DNA of 64,000 nucleotides. Source: Stenotrophomonas bentonitica. GTDB lineage: Bacteria > Pseudomonadota > Gammaproteobacteria > Xanthomonadales > Xanthomonadaceae. Shown one piece after another: positions 35,414-43,828 of the stretch. The stretch covers positions 868,001-932,000 of the forward strand of contig NZ_JAAZUH010000002.1 of NCBI RefSeq assembly GCF_013185915.1, read 5' to 3'. The notes under the pieces were generated by a model. That model did no database searches and had not been told where the DNA came from. It saw nothing but the letters and a program-made list of their open reading frames with translations. The position numbers were made by a program, and so were the translations under genes. Positions within the stretch are counted from its first letter, which is position 1; every line of letters begins with the position of its first letter.

Positions 35414-38400
35414 GCATCGCCGAGTTCTCCATCCGCCGCCCCATCACCACCATCATGATGTTCGTCTCACTGGTGGTGGTGGGCCTGATCGCCGCGTTCC
35501 GGCTGCCACTGGAAGCGTTGCCGGACATCTCCGCACCGTTCCTGTTCGTGCAGGTGCCGTACTCGGGTTCGACGCCCGAGGAAGTGGAGCGCACCATCAT
35601 CCGGCCGACCGAGGAAGCACTGGCGACGATGACCGGGATCAAGCGCATGCGCTCCCAGGCCACGTCTGAGGGTGCCAGCATCTTCATCGAGTTCACCGAC
35701 TGGGACCGCGACATCGCCATCGCCGCCTCCGACGCACGCGAGCGCATCGACGCGGTCCGCACCGACCTGCCCGACGACCTGCAGCGCTACAACGTGTTCA
35801 AGTGGTCCAGCAGCGACGAGCCGGTGCTGAAGGTGCGCCTGGCCAGCACTGCCGACCTCACCGGTGCGTACGACATGCTCGACCGCGAGTTCAAGCGGCG
35901 CATCGAACGCATTCCCGGGGTGGCGCGGGTGGAGATCTCCGGTGCGCCGCCGAACGAGGTGGAGATCGCGATCGACGCCGATCGCCTGACCGCGCACAAC
36001 CTGAGCATCAACGAGTTGAGCGAGCGGCTGCGCACGCTGAACTTCTCGATCTCGGCCGGACAGATCGACGACAACGGCCAGCGCGTGCGGATCCAGCCGG
36101 TCGGTGAAATCACCGACCTGCAGGAATTGCGCGACCTGGTGATCGACACCAAGGGCCTGCGCCTGGGCGACATCGCCGAGATCCGGCTAAAGCCCACCCG
36201 CATGAACTACGGTCGCCGCCTGGACGGCAACCCGGCGGTCGGCCTGGACATCTACAAGGAGCGCAGCGCGAACCTGGTGGAGGTGTCGCGCGGTGCGCTG
36301 GCGGAAGTGGAGGCGATCCGCAAGCAGCCGTCGATGCGCGACGTGAACATCAAGGTGATCAACAACCAGGGCAAGACGGTGACGTCCTCGCTGCTGGAGC
36401 TGGCCGAGGCCGGCGCGGTTGGCCTGCTGCTGTCGGTGACGGTGCTGTTCTTCTTCCTGCGCCATTGGCCGTCCACGCTGATGGTGACCCTGGCGATCCC
36501 GATCTGTTTCGTGATCACCCTGGGCTTCATGTACTTCGTGGGGGTCACCCTCAACATCCTGACCATGATGGGCCTGCTGCTGGCCGTGGGGATGCTGGTG
36601 GACAACGCGGTGGTGGTGGTGGAGAGCATCTACCAGGAACGCGAGCGCATGCCCGACCAGCCGGTGCAGGCCTCGATCGTCGGAACCCGCAACGTGGCCA
36701 TCGCGCTCAGCGCCGGCACCCTGTGCCACTGCATCGTGTTCGTGCCCAACCTGTTCGGCGAAACCAACAACATCAGCATCTTCATGGCGCAGATCGCGAT
36801 CACCATCTCGGTCTCGCTGATGGCGTCGTGGCTGGTGGCGGTCAGCCTGATCCCGATGCTGTCGGCGCGCATGCAGACGCCCAAGCTGGTGCACTCGCAG
36901 ACCGGCGTGATCGCGCGGCTGCAGCGCCGCTACGCCACGGTGCTGCAGTGGACGCTGGAGCACCGTGGCTGGAGTGTGTTCGGCATCATCATGGTGGTGC
37001 TGATCAGCCTGGTGCCGATGAAGCTGACCAAGATCGACATGTTCGGCGGCGAGGGTGGGACCGACGTGTTCATCGGCTACAACTGGAAGGGCGCGTTCAC
37101 CCGCGAACAGATGTCCGACGAGGTGGCGCGGGTCGAACAGTACCTGCAGCAGAACCGCGAAAAGCTGCACATCACCCAGGTGTATTCCTGGTACAGCGAG
37201 CAGGAAGGCAGCAGCACCATCGTGACCCTGGACGAGAAGCACACCGGCAACATGGCGGCGGTGCAGGAGTCGCTGCGCAAGGGGCTGCCGCGTTCGGCGC
37301 GCGCCGACTACATCGTCGGCAACCAGGGCGGCGACGGCGGTGGCGGCGGTGGCAGCAAGGGCGTGGAAGTGCAGCTGATCGGCGACTCCACCCAGATGCT
37401 GCAGGAGATCGGCGAAGACGTGGTGCCGCTGCTGGCCCAGCGCAAGGAACTGCGTGACGTGCGCATCGACAATGGCGAAAAGGGCAGCGAGCTGTCCATC
37501 CATGTCGACCGCGAGCGCGCGGCGGCGTTCGGCTTCAATGCCGAGCAGGTCGCCAGCTTCGTCGGCCTGGCGCTGCGTGGCGCCCCGCTGCGCGAGTTCC
37601 GTCGCGGCGACAGCGAGGTGCCGGTGTGGGTGCGTTTCGCCGGTGCCGAGCAGAGCAGCCCGGAAGACCTGGCCAGCTTCACCGTACGCACCGGCGACGG
37701 ACGTTCGGTGCCGCTGCTGAGCCTGGTCGACGTCAGCATCACGCCCTCGGCCACGCGGGTAGGGCGCACCAACCGCCAGACCACGCTGACCATCAAGGCC
37801 AACCTGGCCGAAAAGGTCACCGCGCCGGAAGGCCGCAAGGCGATGGAGGAGACGCTGAAGCCGATGAGCTTCCCGGCCGGCTACAACTTCACCTTCGACG
37901 GCGGCGACTTCGGCGACGACAACGAGGCGATGCAGCAGATGATGTTCAACCTGCTGATCGCCCTGGTGATGATCTACGTGGTGATGGCGGCGGTGTTCGA
38001 ATCGCTGCTGTTCCCCGCCGCGATCATGAGCGGGGTGCTGTTCTCGATCTTCGGCGTGTTCTGGCTGTTCTGGCTGACCGGCACCTCGTTCGGGATCATG
38101 TCCTTCATTGGCATCCTGGTGTTGATGGGCGTGGTGGTGAACAACGGCATCGTGATGATCGAGCACATCAACAACCTGCGCCGGCGCGGCATGGCCCGCA
38201 CCCAGGCACTGGTGGAGGGCTCACGCGAGCGCCTGCGCCCGATCATGATGACGATGGGCACCGCGATCCTGGCGATGATCCCGATCTCGCTGACCGACAC
38301 CCAGCTGCTCGGCGACGGCCCGCCGTACTACCCGATGGCCCGCGCCATCGCCGGCGGCCTGGCGTTCTCCACCGTGGTCAGCCTGCTGTTCCTGCCGACC

Positions 38401-38505
38401 ATCTACGCCATGCTCGACGACATGAGCATCAGCGTGGCCCGCATCGTGCGGCGGGCAAGGGGCCTGCCGCCCAAGGGCAGCGACGCGGTGATCGAACCGG
38501 CCTAG
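35410..38505 (+). CDS. RND efflux pump permease, second subunit
   Basis: The 1031-residue product is a second RND permease, only moderately like the first. Its start overlaps the preceding stop codon (ATGA). The helix-4 motif reads GMLVDNAVVVVES, so Asp398 is followed by Asn399 instead of a second aspartate, and the helix-10 position of the AcrB lysine is Asn911 (VVVNNGIVMIEH). Two different pumps behind one adaptor recall MdtABC, where MdtB and MdtC form a mixed trimer. A Gly-rich loop (GGDGGGGGG) occurs near residue 640. It ends 7 bases before the stop of the convergent PhyH-type gene. Confidence 0.92.
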   Translation: MSIAEFSIRRPITTIMMFVSLVVVGLIAAFRLPLEALPDISAPFLFVQVPYSGSTPEEVERTIIRPTEEALATMTGIKRMRSQATSEGASIFIEFTDWDRDIAIAASDARERIDAVRTDLPDDLQRYNVFKWSSSDEPVLKVRLASTADLTGAYDMLDREFKRRIERIPGVARVEISGAPPNEVEIAIDADRLTAHNLSINELSERLRTLNFSISAGQIDDNGQRVRIQPVGEITDLQELRDLVIDTKGLRLGDIAEIRLKPTRMNYGRRLDGNPAVGLDIYKERSANLVEVSRGALAEVEAIRKQPSMRDVNIKVINNQGKTVTSSLLELAEAGAVGLLLSVTVLFFFLRHWPSTLMVTLAIPICFVITLGFMYFVGVTLNILTMMGLLLAVGMLVDNAVVVVESIYQERERMPDQPVQASIVGTRNVAIALSAGTLCHCIVFVPNLFGETNNISIFMAQIAITISVSLMASWLVAVSLIPMLSARMQTPKLVHSQTGVIARLQRRYATVLQWTLEHRGWSVFGIIMVVLISLVPMKLTKIDMFGGEGGTDVFIGYNWKGAFTREQMSDEVARVEQYLQQNREKLHITQVYSWYSEQEGSSTIVTLDEKHTGNMAAVQESLRKGLPRSARADYIVGNQGGDGGGGGGSKGVEVQLIGDSTQMLQEIGEDVVPLLAQRKELRDVRIDNGEKGSELSIHVDRERAAAFGFNAEQVASFVGLALRGAPLREFRRGDSEVPVWVRFAGAEQSSPEDLASFTVRTGDGRSVPLLSLVDVSITPSATRVGRTNRQTTLTIKANLAEKVTAPEGRKAMEETLKPMSFPAGYNFTFDGGDFGDDNEAMQQMMFNLLIALVMIYVVMAAVFESLLFPAAIMSGVLFSIFGVFWLFWLTGTSFGIMSFIGILVLMGVVVNNGIVMIEHINNLRRRGMARTQALVEGSRERLRPIMMTMGTAILAMIPISLTDTQLLGDGPPYYPMARAIAGGLAFSTVVSLLFLPTIYAMLDDMSISVARIVRRARGLPPKGSDAVIEPA

Positions 38506-38512
38506 GGTTCGG

Positions 38513-39358
38513 TCACCCTTTGCGCAGGAACCAGGTCCGGACCTTGTACTCGTGGCCGAAGTCGACGTGCTTGAAGCGGGCTACATGGCGGCCATCGCGT
38601 TGGTAGTAGCGCCAGGGGGCATGCTGGCGGGCCTTGGACGGATCATAGAAGACGTCCATGTGGCCCACCGGCATGCCCTTGGGGGTGACATGCATGACGA
38701 CGCTGCGCCGGGTGCGCGTCGCAGCGTGCGGGGCGCCTCCGTGGAACAACTGCGGATGCCAGATGATGACGTCGCCCGGCGACACGTGCACCGGTTGCGG
38801 CATCAGTCCGGCGGCGTCGCACTGGGCGGCCACCGCGTCCTGGTAGGCAGTCCAGCCTTCCGGCGACATCGGATCGATCGGGCCCTCGCCAAAGAGCCGC
38901 TGGCGAATGGCCTGCACGTCGATCGGGGGCAGCGCATGACTACCCGGGACGACCATCAGGGGACCGTTGTCATCGGAGACCGTGTCCAGCGCCACCCAGA
39001 CGCCCATGTAGCGACCCAGCGGATTGGTGGCAAACACGGGCGTATCCCGGTGCAGTGACTGCTCCGATCCGCGCTCGTAGTACAGGCTGGTGTACAGCGA
39101 GGTAGGCTCTCCGAAGAAGGCGTCGCACACGGCGATGGCCGCATTTTCTGTCAGCAACCGCGTCATCGCATCGATGGCCAGGTGCAGGTTGACCACGCGA
39201 TACAACCGCCCATGCTCGTCAAGGTTCCGCGCCGCGGCCTTGGCGTTGCGCTGCTTGAAGCGGTTGATGCGTTCGTTGAGTTCGTTGACCAGGGAGGCGT
39301 CTACCGCACCCCGAACCACCACGTAGCCGTCCCGCTCCAGACTCTCCATTGCGTCCAT
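38513..39358 (-). CDS. Phytanoyl-CoA dioxygenase (PhyH) family protein
   Basis: The 281-residue protein has the iron-binding triad of the 2-oxoglutarate-dependent PhyH family: HRD (His103, Asp105) and His206 in WHPQLFHGG, with Arg217 or a near neighbour for 2-oxoglutarate. Such enzymes hydroxylate diverse small molecules. AAGGAGA at good spacing supports the first ATG rather than the one three codons later. It stands alone, with no biosynthesis genes near it, so the substrate cannot be guessed. The gap to the TraB-like gene upstream is 56 bases. Confidence 0.87.
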   Translation of the reverse strand: MDAMESLERDGYVVVRGAVDASLVNELNERINRFKQRNAKAAARNLDEHGRLYRVVNLHLAIDAMTRLLTENAAIAVCDAFFGEPTSLYTSLYYERGSEQSLHRDTPVFATNPLGRYMGVWVALDTVSDDNGPLMVVPGSHALPPIDVQAIRQRLFGEGPIDPMSPEGWTAYQDAVAAQCDAAGLMPQPVHVSPGDVIIWHPQLFHGGAPHAATRTRRSVVMHVTPKGMPVGHMDVFYDPSKARQHAPWRYYQRDGRHVARFKHVDFGHEYKVRTWFLRKG

Positions 39359-39414
39359 CGACTCTCCTTGGAACTACATTTCACATTGAATGCCGCCAAC
39401 AGGTCGGCGCTTGT

Positions 39415-40650
39415 TCATCCGCCGACCTTGTGCCAGACCTGGAACCCGGTCAGCCACAATCCCAGCATGCTGCCCAGATTGGTCAGCATGAAGGTCAGCA
39501 CCACCCGCGTCACCCGGTTCCGATACCAGCCGCGCACGCTCTGCGCGTCATCACGCAGCTTGAGGAAATCCTCGTACGCCGGCTTGCGCAGCCGGGTTTC
39601 CACCAGCGCGGCGAATGCGCCGGTGGGAATGCTCAACCGGAACGGCTTGAACGGCGCGACCACGATCGCGGTCAGGATGCTCAGCGGATGGCTGCCCGCC
39701 AGCAGGCAGCCCAGCCCCGCCAGGCCGCCGGTATACATCGCCCACACCGCCAGCAGCTCGGTCCCGACGCCAAGCCCGCCACGATAGAAGCCCACCGCGA
39801 TCCCGGTCAGCACGATGGCCAGGATGGCCAGCGTGATCCACGGAATGTTGCGCTTCTTCGGCACCGACTCCAGCGACTCGCGCAGCGGACCCGGCGCATC
39901 GGTATCGGTTTCCAGGTACTTCGCGAGCCCGGCCAGATGCCCGGCACCCACCACCGCCAGCACCTCGCGCTGGGCCGGGTCATGCACCTCGCGCAGGCGC
40001 GTGGCCATGTAGCGGTCGCGCTCGCCGATGATGGTTTCGTACAGGGCCGGGCTCTCGCTGGCGAACTCGCCGAAGCTGGCCTCCAGCATGTCGCCCTGCT
40101 TGAGCTTTTCGATCTCGTCTTCGCCAACATCTTCGGACGCGAACAGGCCGGTGCCCAGGCCCATCACCAGCTTGATCTTGCCGACGAACCCGAGCCGCTG
40201 CGAGGCGCGCTTGAAGGTCAGGCCGACTTCACGGTCGATCAGGTGCACCGGCAGGTTGCGTTCGTTGGCCAGGCCGACCGCACGCTTGAGTTCGGCCCCC
40301 GGTTCGATGCCCAGCTGCTCGGCCAGGCGGCGCTGGTAAGCGGCCAGGGCGAGGTTGGCGGCGAACAGCGCGACCCGGCCCTTGCGGATCACTTCGACCA
40401 GGTCGAGCTTGGCCAGCGCGTCCGGGTTGGTCAGCGCCTGCAGGCGCTGCGGATCCAGCTCCACTGCCACGGCATCGAAGCGACCGCTGTTGATCGCGCG
40501 TTCCACCACCTCGACGCTCGCCTGCGAAACGTGCGCAGTGCCAAGCAGGGTGTAGCGCACGCCGTCGCGTTCGACCACGCGCACGGGCTGGCCGGCGAAC
40601 AGGGCGTCGCCGTTGGGGTCCATCAGGTTTTCAGTCATTTCGTCATTCAT
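39415..40650 (-). CDS. TraB/PrgY family membrane protein
   Basis: The 411-residue product has the N-terminal TraB domain with the EREA-like fold (YTLLGTAHVSQASVEVV, VAVELDPQRLQAL, VGAGHLAGLAKYLE), and a C-terminal half with four or so membrane helices (about 280-410). The family includes PrgY, which limits pheromone activity in Enterococcus, and eukaryotic TraB-domain proteins; a metalloprotease-like Tiki relation has been proposed. The function in Gram-negative bacteria is unknown. The start overlaps the end of the GNAT gene by 8 bases, which suggests coupling. ATGs at 40638 and 40623 are alternatives. Confidence 0.85.
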   Translation of the reverse strand: MNDEMTENLMDPNGDALFAGQPVRVVERDGVRYTLLGTAHVSQASVEVVERAINSGRFDAVAVELDPQRLQALTNPDALAKLDLVEVIRKGRVALFAANLALAAYQRRLAEQLGIEPGAELKRAVGLANERNLPVHLIDREVGLTFKRASQRLGFVGKIKLVMGLGTGLFASEDVGEDEIEKLKQGDMLEASFGEFASESPALYETIIGERDRYMATRLREVHDPAQREVLAVVGAGHLAGLAKYLETDTDAPGPLRESLESVPKKRNIPWITLAILAIVLTGIAVGFYRGGLGVGTELLAVWAMYTGGLAGLGCLLAGSHPLSILTAIVVAPFKPFRLSIPTGAFAALVETRLRKPAYEDFLKLRDDAQSVRGWYRNRVTRVVLTFMLTNLGSMLGLWLTGFQVWHKVGG

Positions 40651-41173
40651 TGGAAGGGGCGCTGTCGGCGCCGTCGCCGAGCGCGCGCTGCATCTGCACG
40701 GTATCCAGCCAGCGCCCATGCTTGCGGCCCAGGCCACGGAAGATGCCGACGGTATGGAAACCGAAGCGTTCGTGCAGCTTGATCGACGCCGTGTTGGACG
40801 GTTCGCCGATCACCGCGACCATCTGCCGGTAGCCGCGCGCGACGCAGGCGTCGATCAGGCCCTGCATCAACGCGGTGCCCACGCCACGGCCCTGGAAGGC
40901 GGCATCGACGTAGACCGAGTTCTCCACGGTCCACTGGTAGGCGATGCGCCCGCGGTAGGTATTGGCGTACGCATAGCCGGCAACCTGGCCATCGACCTCG
41001 GCCACGATGTAGGGGAAGCCGCGCGCAACGATGTCATGCATGCGTCGCAGCATCTCGGCCGCATCGGGAACGTCGTACTCGTAGGTGTTGACGAAGTCGG
41101 TCACTTCCACCGCATAGATCGCGGTGATGGCCGCAATATCGGCGTCGGTGGCATCGCGCAGCTGCACGGTCAC
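40643..41173 (-). CDS. GNAT N-acetyltransferase, phosphinothricin-acetyltransferase-like
   Basis: The 176-residue protein has the GNAT fold with the acetyl-CoA loop VDAAFQGRGVGTALMQ (Q/RxxGxG/A) and the C-terminal SIKLHERFGFHTVGIF. ITAIYAVEVTDFVNTYEYD at the N-terminus and the WLDTVQMQRAL ending are typical of the Pat/Bar subgroup, which acetylates amino-group substrates such as methionine derivatives or phosphinothricin. It lies 20 bases after aguB, so acetylation of a polyamine-related amine is conceivable but unproven. Confidence 0.88.
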   Translation of the reverse strand: MTVQLRDATDADIAAITAIYAVEVTDFVNTYEYDVPDAAEMLRRMHDIVARGFPYIVAEVDGQVAGYAYANTYRGRIAYQWTVENSVYVDAAFQGRGVGTALMQGLIDACVARGYRQMVAVIGEPSNTASIKLHERFGFHTVGIFRGLGRKHGRWLDTVQMQRALGDGADSAPSNE

Positions 41174-41193
41174 GGGGCAGGGGTCCTCTGGGA

Positions 41194-42081
41194 TCAGTCG
41201 ATGTAACGCTTGAGCAGGTCGCCATAGGCGTCGATGCGGCGGTCGCGCAGGAACGGCCAGATCCGGCGCACGTGTTCGCTGCGCTGCAGGTCGACGTCGC
41301 AGACCAGCACGGTCGGTTCGCCACCGGCTTCGGCGATGAACTCGCCCTGCGGACCGAGCACATGGCTGTTGCCCCAGAACTGGATGCCGGAAGCACCCAG
41401 CGGCGATGCCTCATGGCCCACGCGGTTGCAGCTCAGCACCGGCACGCCGTTGGCCACGGCATGGCCACGGTGGCTCAGCACCCACGCATCGCGCTGGCGG
41501 CCCTGTTCGTCCTTCTGATCGTCCGGGTCCCAGCCGATCGCGGTGGGATAAAGCAGCAGTTCCGCACCGGCCAGCGCCATCAGGCGCGCCGCTTCCGGAT
41601 ACCACTGGTCCCAGCACACCAGCACGCCAAGGCGGCCCACCGAGGTGTCGATCGGCTTGAAGCCGATGTCGCCGGGAGTGAAGTAGAACTTCTCGTAGAA
41701 GCCCGGATCGTCCGGGATATGCATCTTGCGGTACTTGCCCAGCAGCGTGCCGTCCTTCTCGAAGACCACCGCCGTGTTGTGGTACAGGCCGGCGGCGCGA
41801 CGCTCGAACAGCGAGCCGACGATCACCACGCCATGCTTTTTGGCGAGCGCGCCGAGGCGCTCGGTGCTGGGGCCCGGGATCGGCTCGGCCAGGTCGAACT
41901 CATCGACCGACTCGTGCTGGCAGAAGTACGCACCGTTGTGCAGTTCCTGCAGCAGGACCAGCTTGGCACCCTGGGCAGCCGCTTCAGCCACGCGCGTTTC
42001 GATCACGGCCAGGTTGGCCGCCGCGTCACCGTGGTTGCGCTCCTGGATCAGGGCGACGGAAAGGGTGTGGCGTGAGCTCAT
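41194..42081 (-). CDS. aguB: N-carbamoylputrescine amidase
   Basis: AguB hydrolyses N-carbamoylputrescine to putrescine, CO2 and ammonia, the last step of the agmatine route. The 295-residue nitrilase-fold protein has the catalytic triad Glu46 (LLQELHNGAYFC), Lys119 (KYRKMHIPDD) and Cys156 (VCWDQWYPE). Sequence around the active site (GAYFCQHES, PGFYEKFYFTPGD) is that of carbamoylputrescine amidases. The partner gene aguA lies on the same strand 660 bases upstream, beyond a repeat-rich gap with its own terminator, so the two are probably transcribed separately. Confidence 0.95.
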   Translation of the reverse strand: MSSRHTLSVALIQERNHGDAAANLAVIETRVAEAAAQGAKLVLLQELHNGAYFCQHESVDEFDLAEPIPGPSTERLGALAKKHGVVIVGSLFERRAAGLYHNTAVVFEKDGTLLGKYRKMHIPDDPGFYEKFYFTPGDIGFKPIDTSVGRLGVLVCWDQWYPEAARLMALAGAELLLYPTAIGWDPDDQKDEQGRQRDAWVLSHRGHAVANGVPVLSCNRVGHEASPLGASGIQFWGNSHVLGPQGEFIAEAGGEPTVLVCDVDLQRSEHVRRIWPFLRDRRIDAYGDLLKRYID

Positions 42082-42162
42082 CCGGGGCGGGTCCTGCAGG
42101 GGGAAAAACGCAGTTTATCGCGGATGGGTGTGTAGGGCGTGCTGGGGGTTAAATGGGTTGAA

Positions 42163-42183
42163 GCCAAAGCCAAAGCCAAAGCC
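42163..42183. repeat. Short tandem repeat GCCAAA
   Basis: Three and a half copies of the hexamer occur just before composite repeat copy 2. It is non-coding, and such tracts can vary in copy number between strains. Confidence 0.6.
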
Positions 42184-42297
42184 GGCGTCTCAGTTGCTAC
42201 GTGCAGGGGCGGCCGCCGGGCAGCCCCGCTCCGGGATAACACGTGCCTTCGGCCCGTGTTATCCGCGCATTCCACCTTAACCCCGCGCCTTCGGCGC

Positions 42298-42326
42298 GCC
42301 CCCTTCAACAAGAAGGGGGCTTTTCT
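42298..42326 (+). terminator. Rho-independent terminator with no gene in front of it
   Basis: GCCCCCTT pairs exactly with AAGGGGGC around CAACAAG, followed by TTTTCT. On the plus strand there is no gene within the 3.8 kb upstream, so it may end a small RNA or an antisense transcript. Confidence 0.75.
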
Positions 42327-42355
42327 CCAGACAGCACTACGGCGACTTCAAGAGC

Positions 42356-42378
42356 GGACACGCATGGCGTGTCCCTAC
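42356..42378 (-). repeat. GTAG-headed REP palindrome, left half of a facing pair
   Basis: GGACACGCATGGCGTGTCC followed by CTAC; the GTAG head is on the minus strand. It is nearly the same as the copies at 17436 and 26134. Confidence 0.7.
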
Positions 42379-42410
42379 GCGAGTTCGAGACCGTGCGCTG
42401 GCCTGCGTAG

Positions 42411-42433
42411 GTAGGGTCGGTTCCCAAACGACC
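42411..42433 (+). repeat. GTAG-headed REP palindrome, right half of a facing pair
   Basis: GTAGGGTCGG and CGACC form a shorter stem around TTCCCAAA. Its head faces that of the REP 32 bases upstream. The stem differs from its partner, so the pairing is less certain than elsewhere. Confidence 0.5.
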
Positions 42434-42538
42434 GCCGTGAAATCACCCGCGCCCGGTAACGCATGGAAATGATCGGCACCGAACGGCCGGCCGACGGCCG
42501 GCACCGGCGTCTCCCGTGGCCACCGCCACACTGTCAAA

Positions 42539-42644
42539 GGGTCGACCGGGGTCGGTTTGCGGGGGACTCGGCGCCATGGATGGCGTCCGCGTAGCCCCCA
42601 TGGATGGGTTTACGGCGACCCCGCAAACCGGCACCGGGCGGCCC
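42539..42644. repeat. Long hairpin with two CATGGATG motifs
   Basis: The outer arms begin GGGTCGACCGGGGTCGGTTT and end with CGGGCGGCCC; they pair around GCGGGGGAC and its complement. Inside lie the hairpin CGCCAT-GG-ATGGCG and a second CATGGATG. It is the counterpart of 17514-17618. Confidence 0.65.
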
Positions 42645-42680
42645 AAGCCAGGGAAACCGCGCAAACCGCGGCTGTTCGCC

Positions 42681-42712
42681 CAAAACCAAAAGCGCCGGGC
42701 AAAGCCCGGCGC
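42681..42712 (-). terminator. Rho-independent terminator after aguA
   Basis: On the minus strand, GCGCCGGGC-TTT-GCCCGGCGC is followed by TTTTGGTTTT. It begins 29 bases after the aguA stop codon. Confidence 0.9.
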
Positions 42713-42741
42713 CTGGGAAACCATCGAATACCGACAACGGC

Positions 42742-43779
42742 TTACGCGGCAAGAACACCCGCAGGCAACTGCATGGTGATGCAGTGCAGGCTGCCGTTCT
42801 GCCAGATCAGCGAGCGGCAGGGGACCTGCACGATCTCGTGATTCGGGTAGGCCCGGGCCAGGACGTCGCGGGCCGCGTCGTCCGCGACGTCGCCGTAGGC
42901 GGGCATGAGCACCGCGCCGTTGAGGATCAGGTAATTCGCGTACGACGCCGCCAGCCGGCGGCCCTCGTCGATCACCGGGCGTGCCCACGGCAGCGGGAAC
43001 AGCCGGTACGGCTCGCCCTCGGCCGTGCGCAGCGCCGCCAGCTCTTTGCCCATCGCCTGCAGCTCCGCGAAATGCGAATCCGTACTGTCATCGCAGGCCT
43101 GGTACACGATGCTGTCCACCGACGCGAAACGCGCCAGCGTGTCGATGTGCGCGTCCGTGTCGTCGCCTTCCAGGTACCCGTGGTCCAGCCACAGCACCCG
43201 GTCCTGCGCCAGCCAGCCGGCCATGTCCGCGCTCAGCGAAGCGCGGTCGCGCTCCGGGTGGCGCTCGTGCAGGCACTTCCAGGTGGTCAGCAGGGTGCCG
43301 GCGCCATCGGTTTCGATCGCGCCGCCTTCCAGTGCGAACGGGATGCTCTGCAGCTCCGCGTCAGCAAAGACACCGGCCTCGTGCAGCACCCCCACCAGCT
43401 GGTCGTCCAGGCTCGCCTCGAACTTGCCGCCCCACCCGGTGAAGCGGAAATCCAGCAGCCGGAAGCCGCCATCGGCACGGCGCAGCGTGATCGGGCCCGA
43501 ATCGCGCAGCCACGTGTCGTCGTACTGCGCCGTGACGAAACGCACCCGGTCCGTGTCGATCCGGTTCGAGCGCAGGCGCGCGTCCGCGTACGCCTCCAGG
43601 TCGTCGTCGGCCACGATGATCACCACCGGCTGGAAGCGGGTGATGGCCGCGACCAGCGCGATGTAGGTGTCCTCGACGTCACCCAGGCGGTCGGCCCAGT
43701 CAGTGTCGGCGTGGGGCCAGGCGATCAGGATGGCGGACTGGGATTCCCATTCGGCCGGAAAACGGAGCGTGTCGTTCAT
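42742..43779 (-). CDS. aguA: Agmatine deiminase
   Basis: AguA converts agmatine to N-carbamoylputrescine. The 345-residue product shows the family core WESQSAILIAWPH, YDDTWLRDSGPI, FTGWGGKFEASLDD, LEGGAIETDGAG and the catalytic cysteine 333 in GSLHCITMQLP. Asp and His of the guanidino-modifying fold are in DDTWLRD and LDHGYLEGDDTDAHIDT. With AguB it forms the two-step agmatine-to-putrescine path. It lies 49 bases after a small exported-protein gene on the same strand. Confidence 0.97.
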   Translation of the reverse strand: MNDTLRFPAEWESQSAILIAWPHADTDWADRLGDVEDTYIALVAAITRFQPVVIIVADDDLEAYADARLRSNRIDTDRVRFVTAQYDDTWLRDSGPITLRRADGGFRLLDFRFTGWGGKFEASLDDQLVGVLHEAGVFADAELQSIPFALEGGAIETDGAGTLLTTWKCLHERHPERDRASLSADMAGWLAQDRVLWLDHGYLEGDDTDAHIDTLARFASVDSIVYQACDDSTDSHFAELQAMGKELAALRTAEGEPYRLFPLPWARPVIDEGRRLAASYANYLILNGAVLMPAYGDVADDAARDVLARAYPNHEIVQVPCRSLIWQNGSLHCITMQLPAGVLAA

Positions 43780-43828
43780 GGTCTCTATGCAATGACCCGC
43801 CGGATGCCGGCGGGCGGGGTAGGGTGGA

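Larger units (their letters stand above)
42185..42679. repeat. Composite intergenic repeat, copy 2
   Basis: The 660 bases between aguB and aguA hold no credible gene. This part repeats the three modules of copy 1 (17270-17653) in the same order. The first module is almost identical for about 45 bases from GCGTCTCAGTT, then differs: here a GGATAACACG stem (42234-42264) takes the place of the AT-rich hairpin. A plus-strand terminator, two REP palindromes and the CATGGATG hairpin (42539-42644) follow. The copies match in patches with different spacers, as in old dispersed repeats. Confidence 0.75.

Noticed and set aside
37320..37360. Gly-rich stretch in the second RND pump as a frameshift or assembly error
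   Set aside because: The frame is continuous and conserved pump sequence resumes on both sides; it fits a flexible loop.
42163..42183. GCCAAA tandem copies as a CRISPR or coding repeat
   Set aside because: There are too few copies, no spacers, and no reading frame.
42557..42841. Overlapping frames in the aguA-aguB gap
   Set aside because: Same reason: they are read from hairpins of the composite repeat and run into the terminator and end of aguA.
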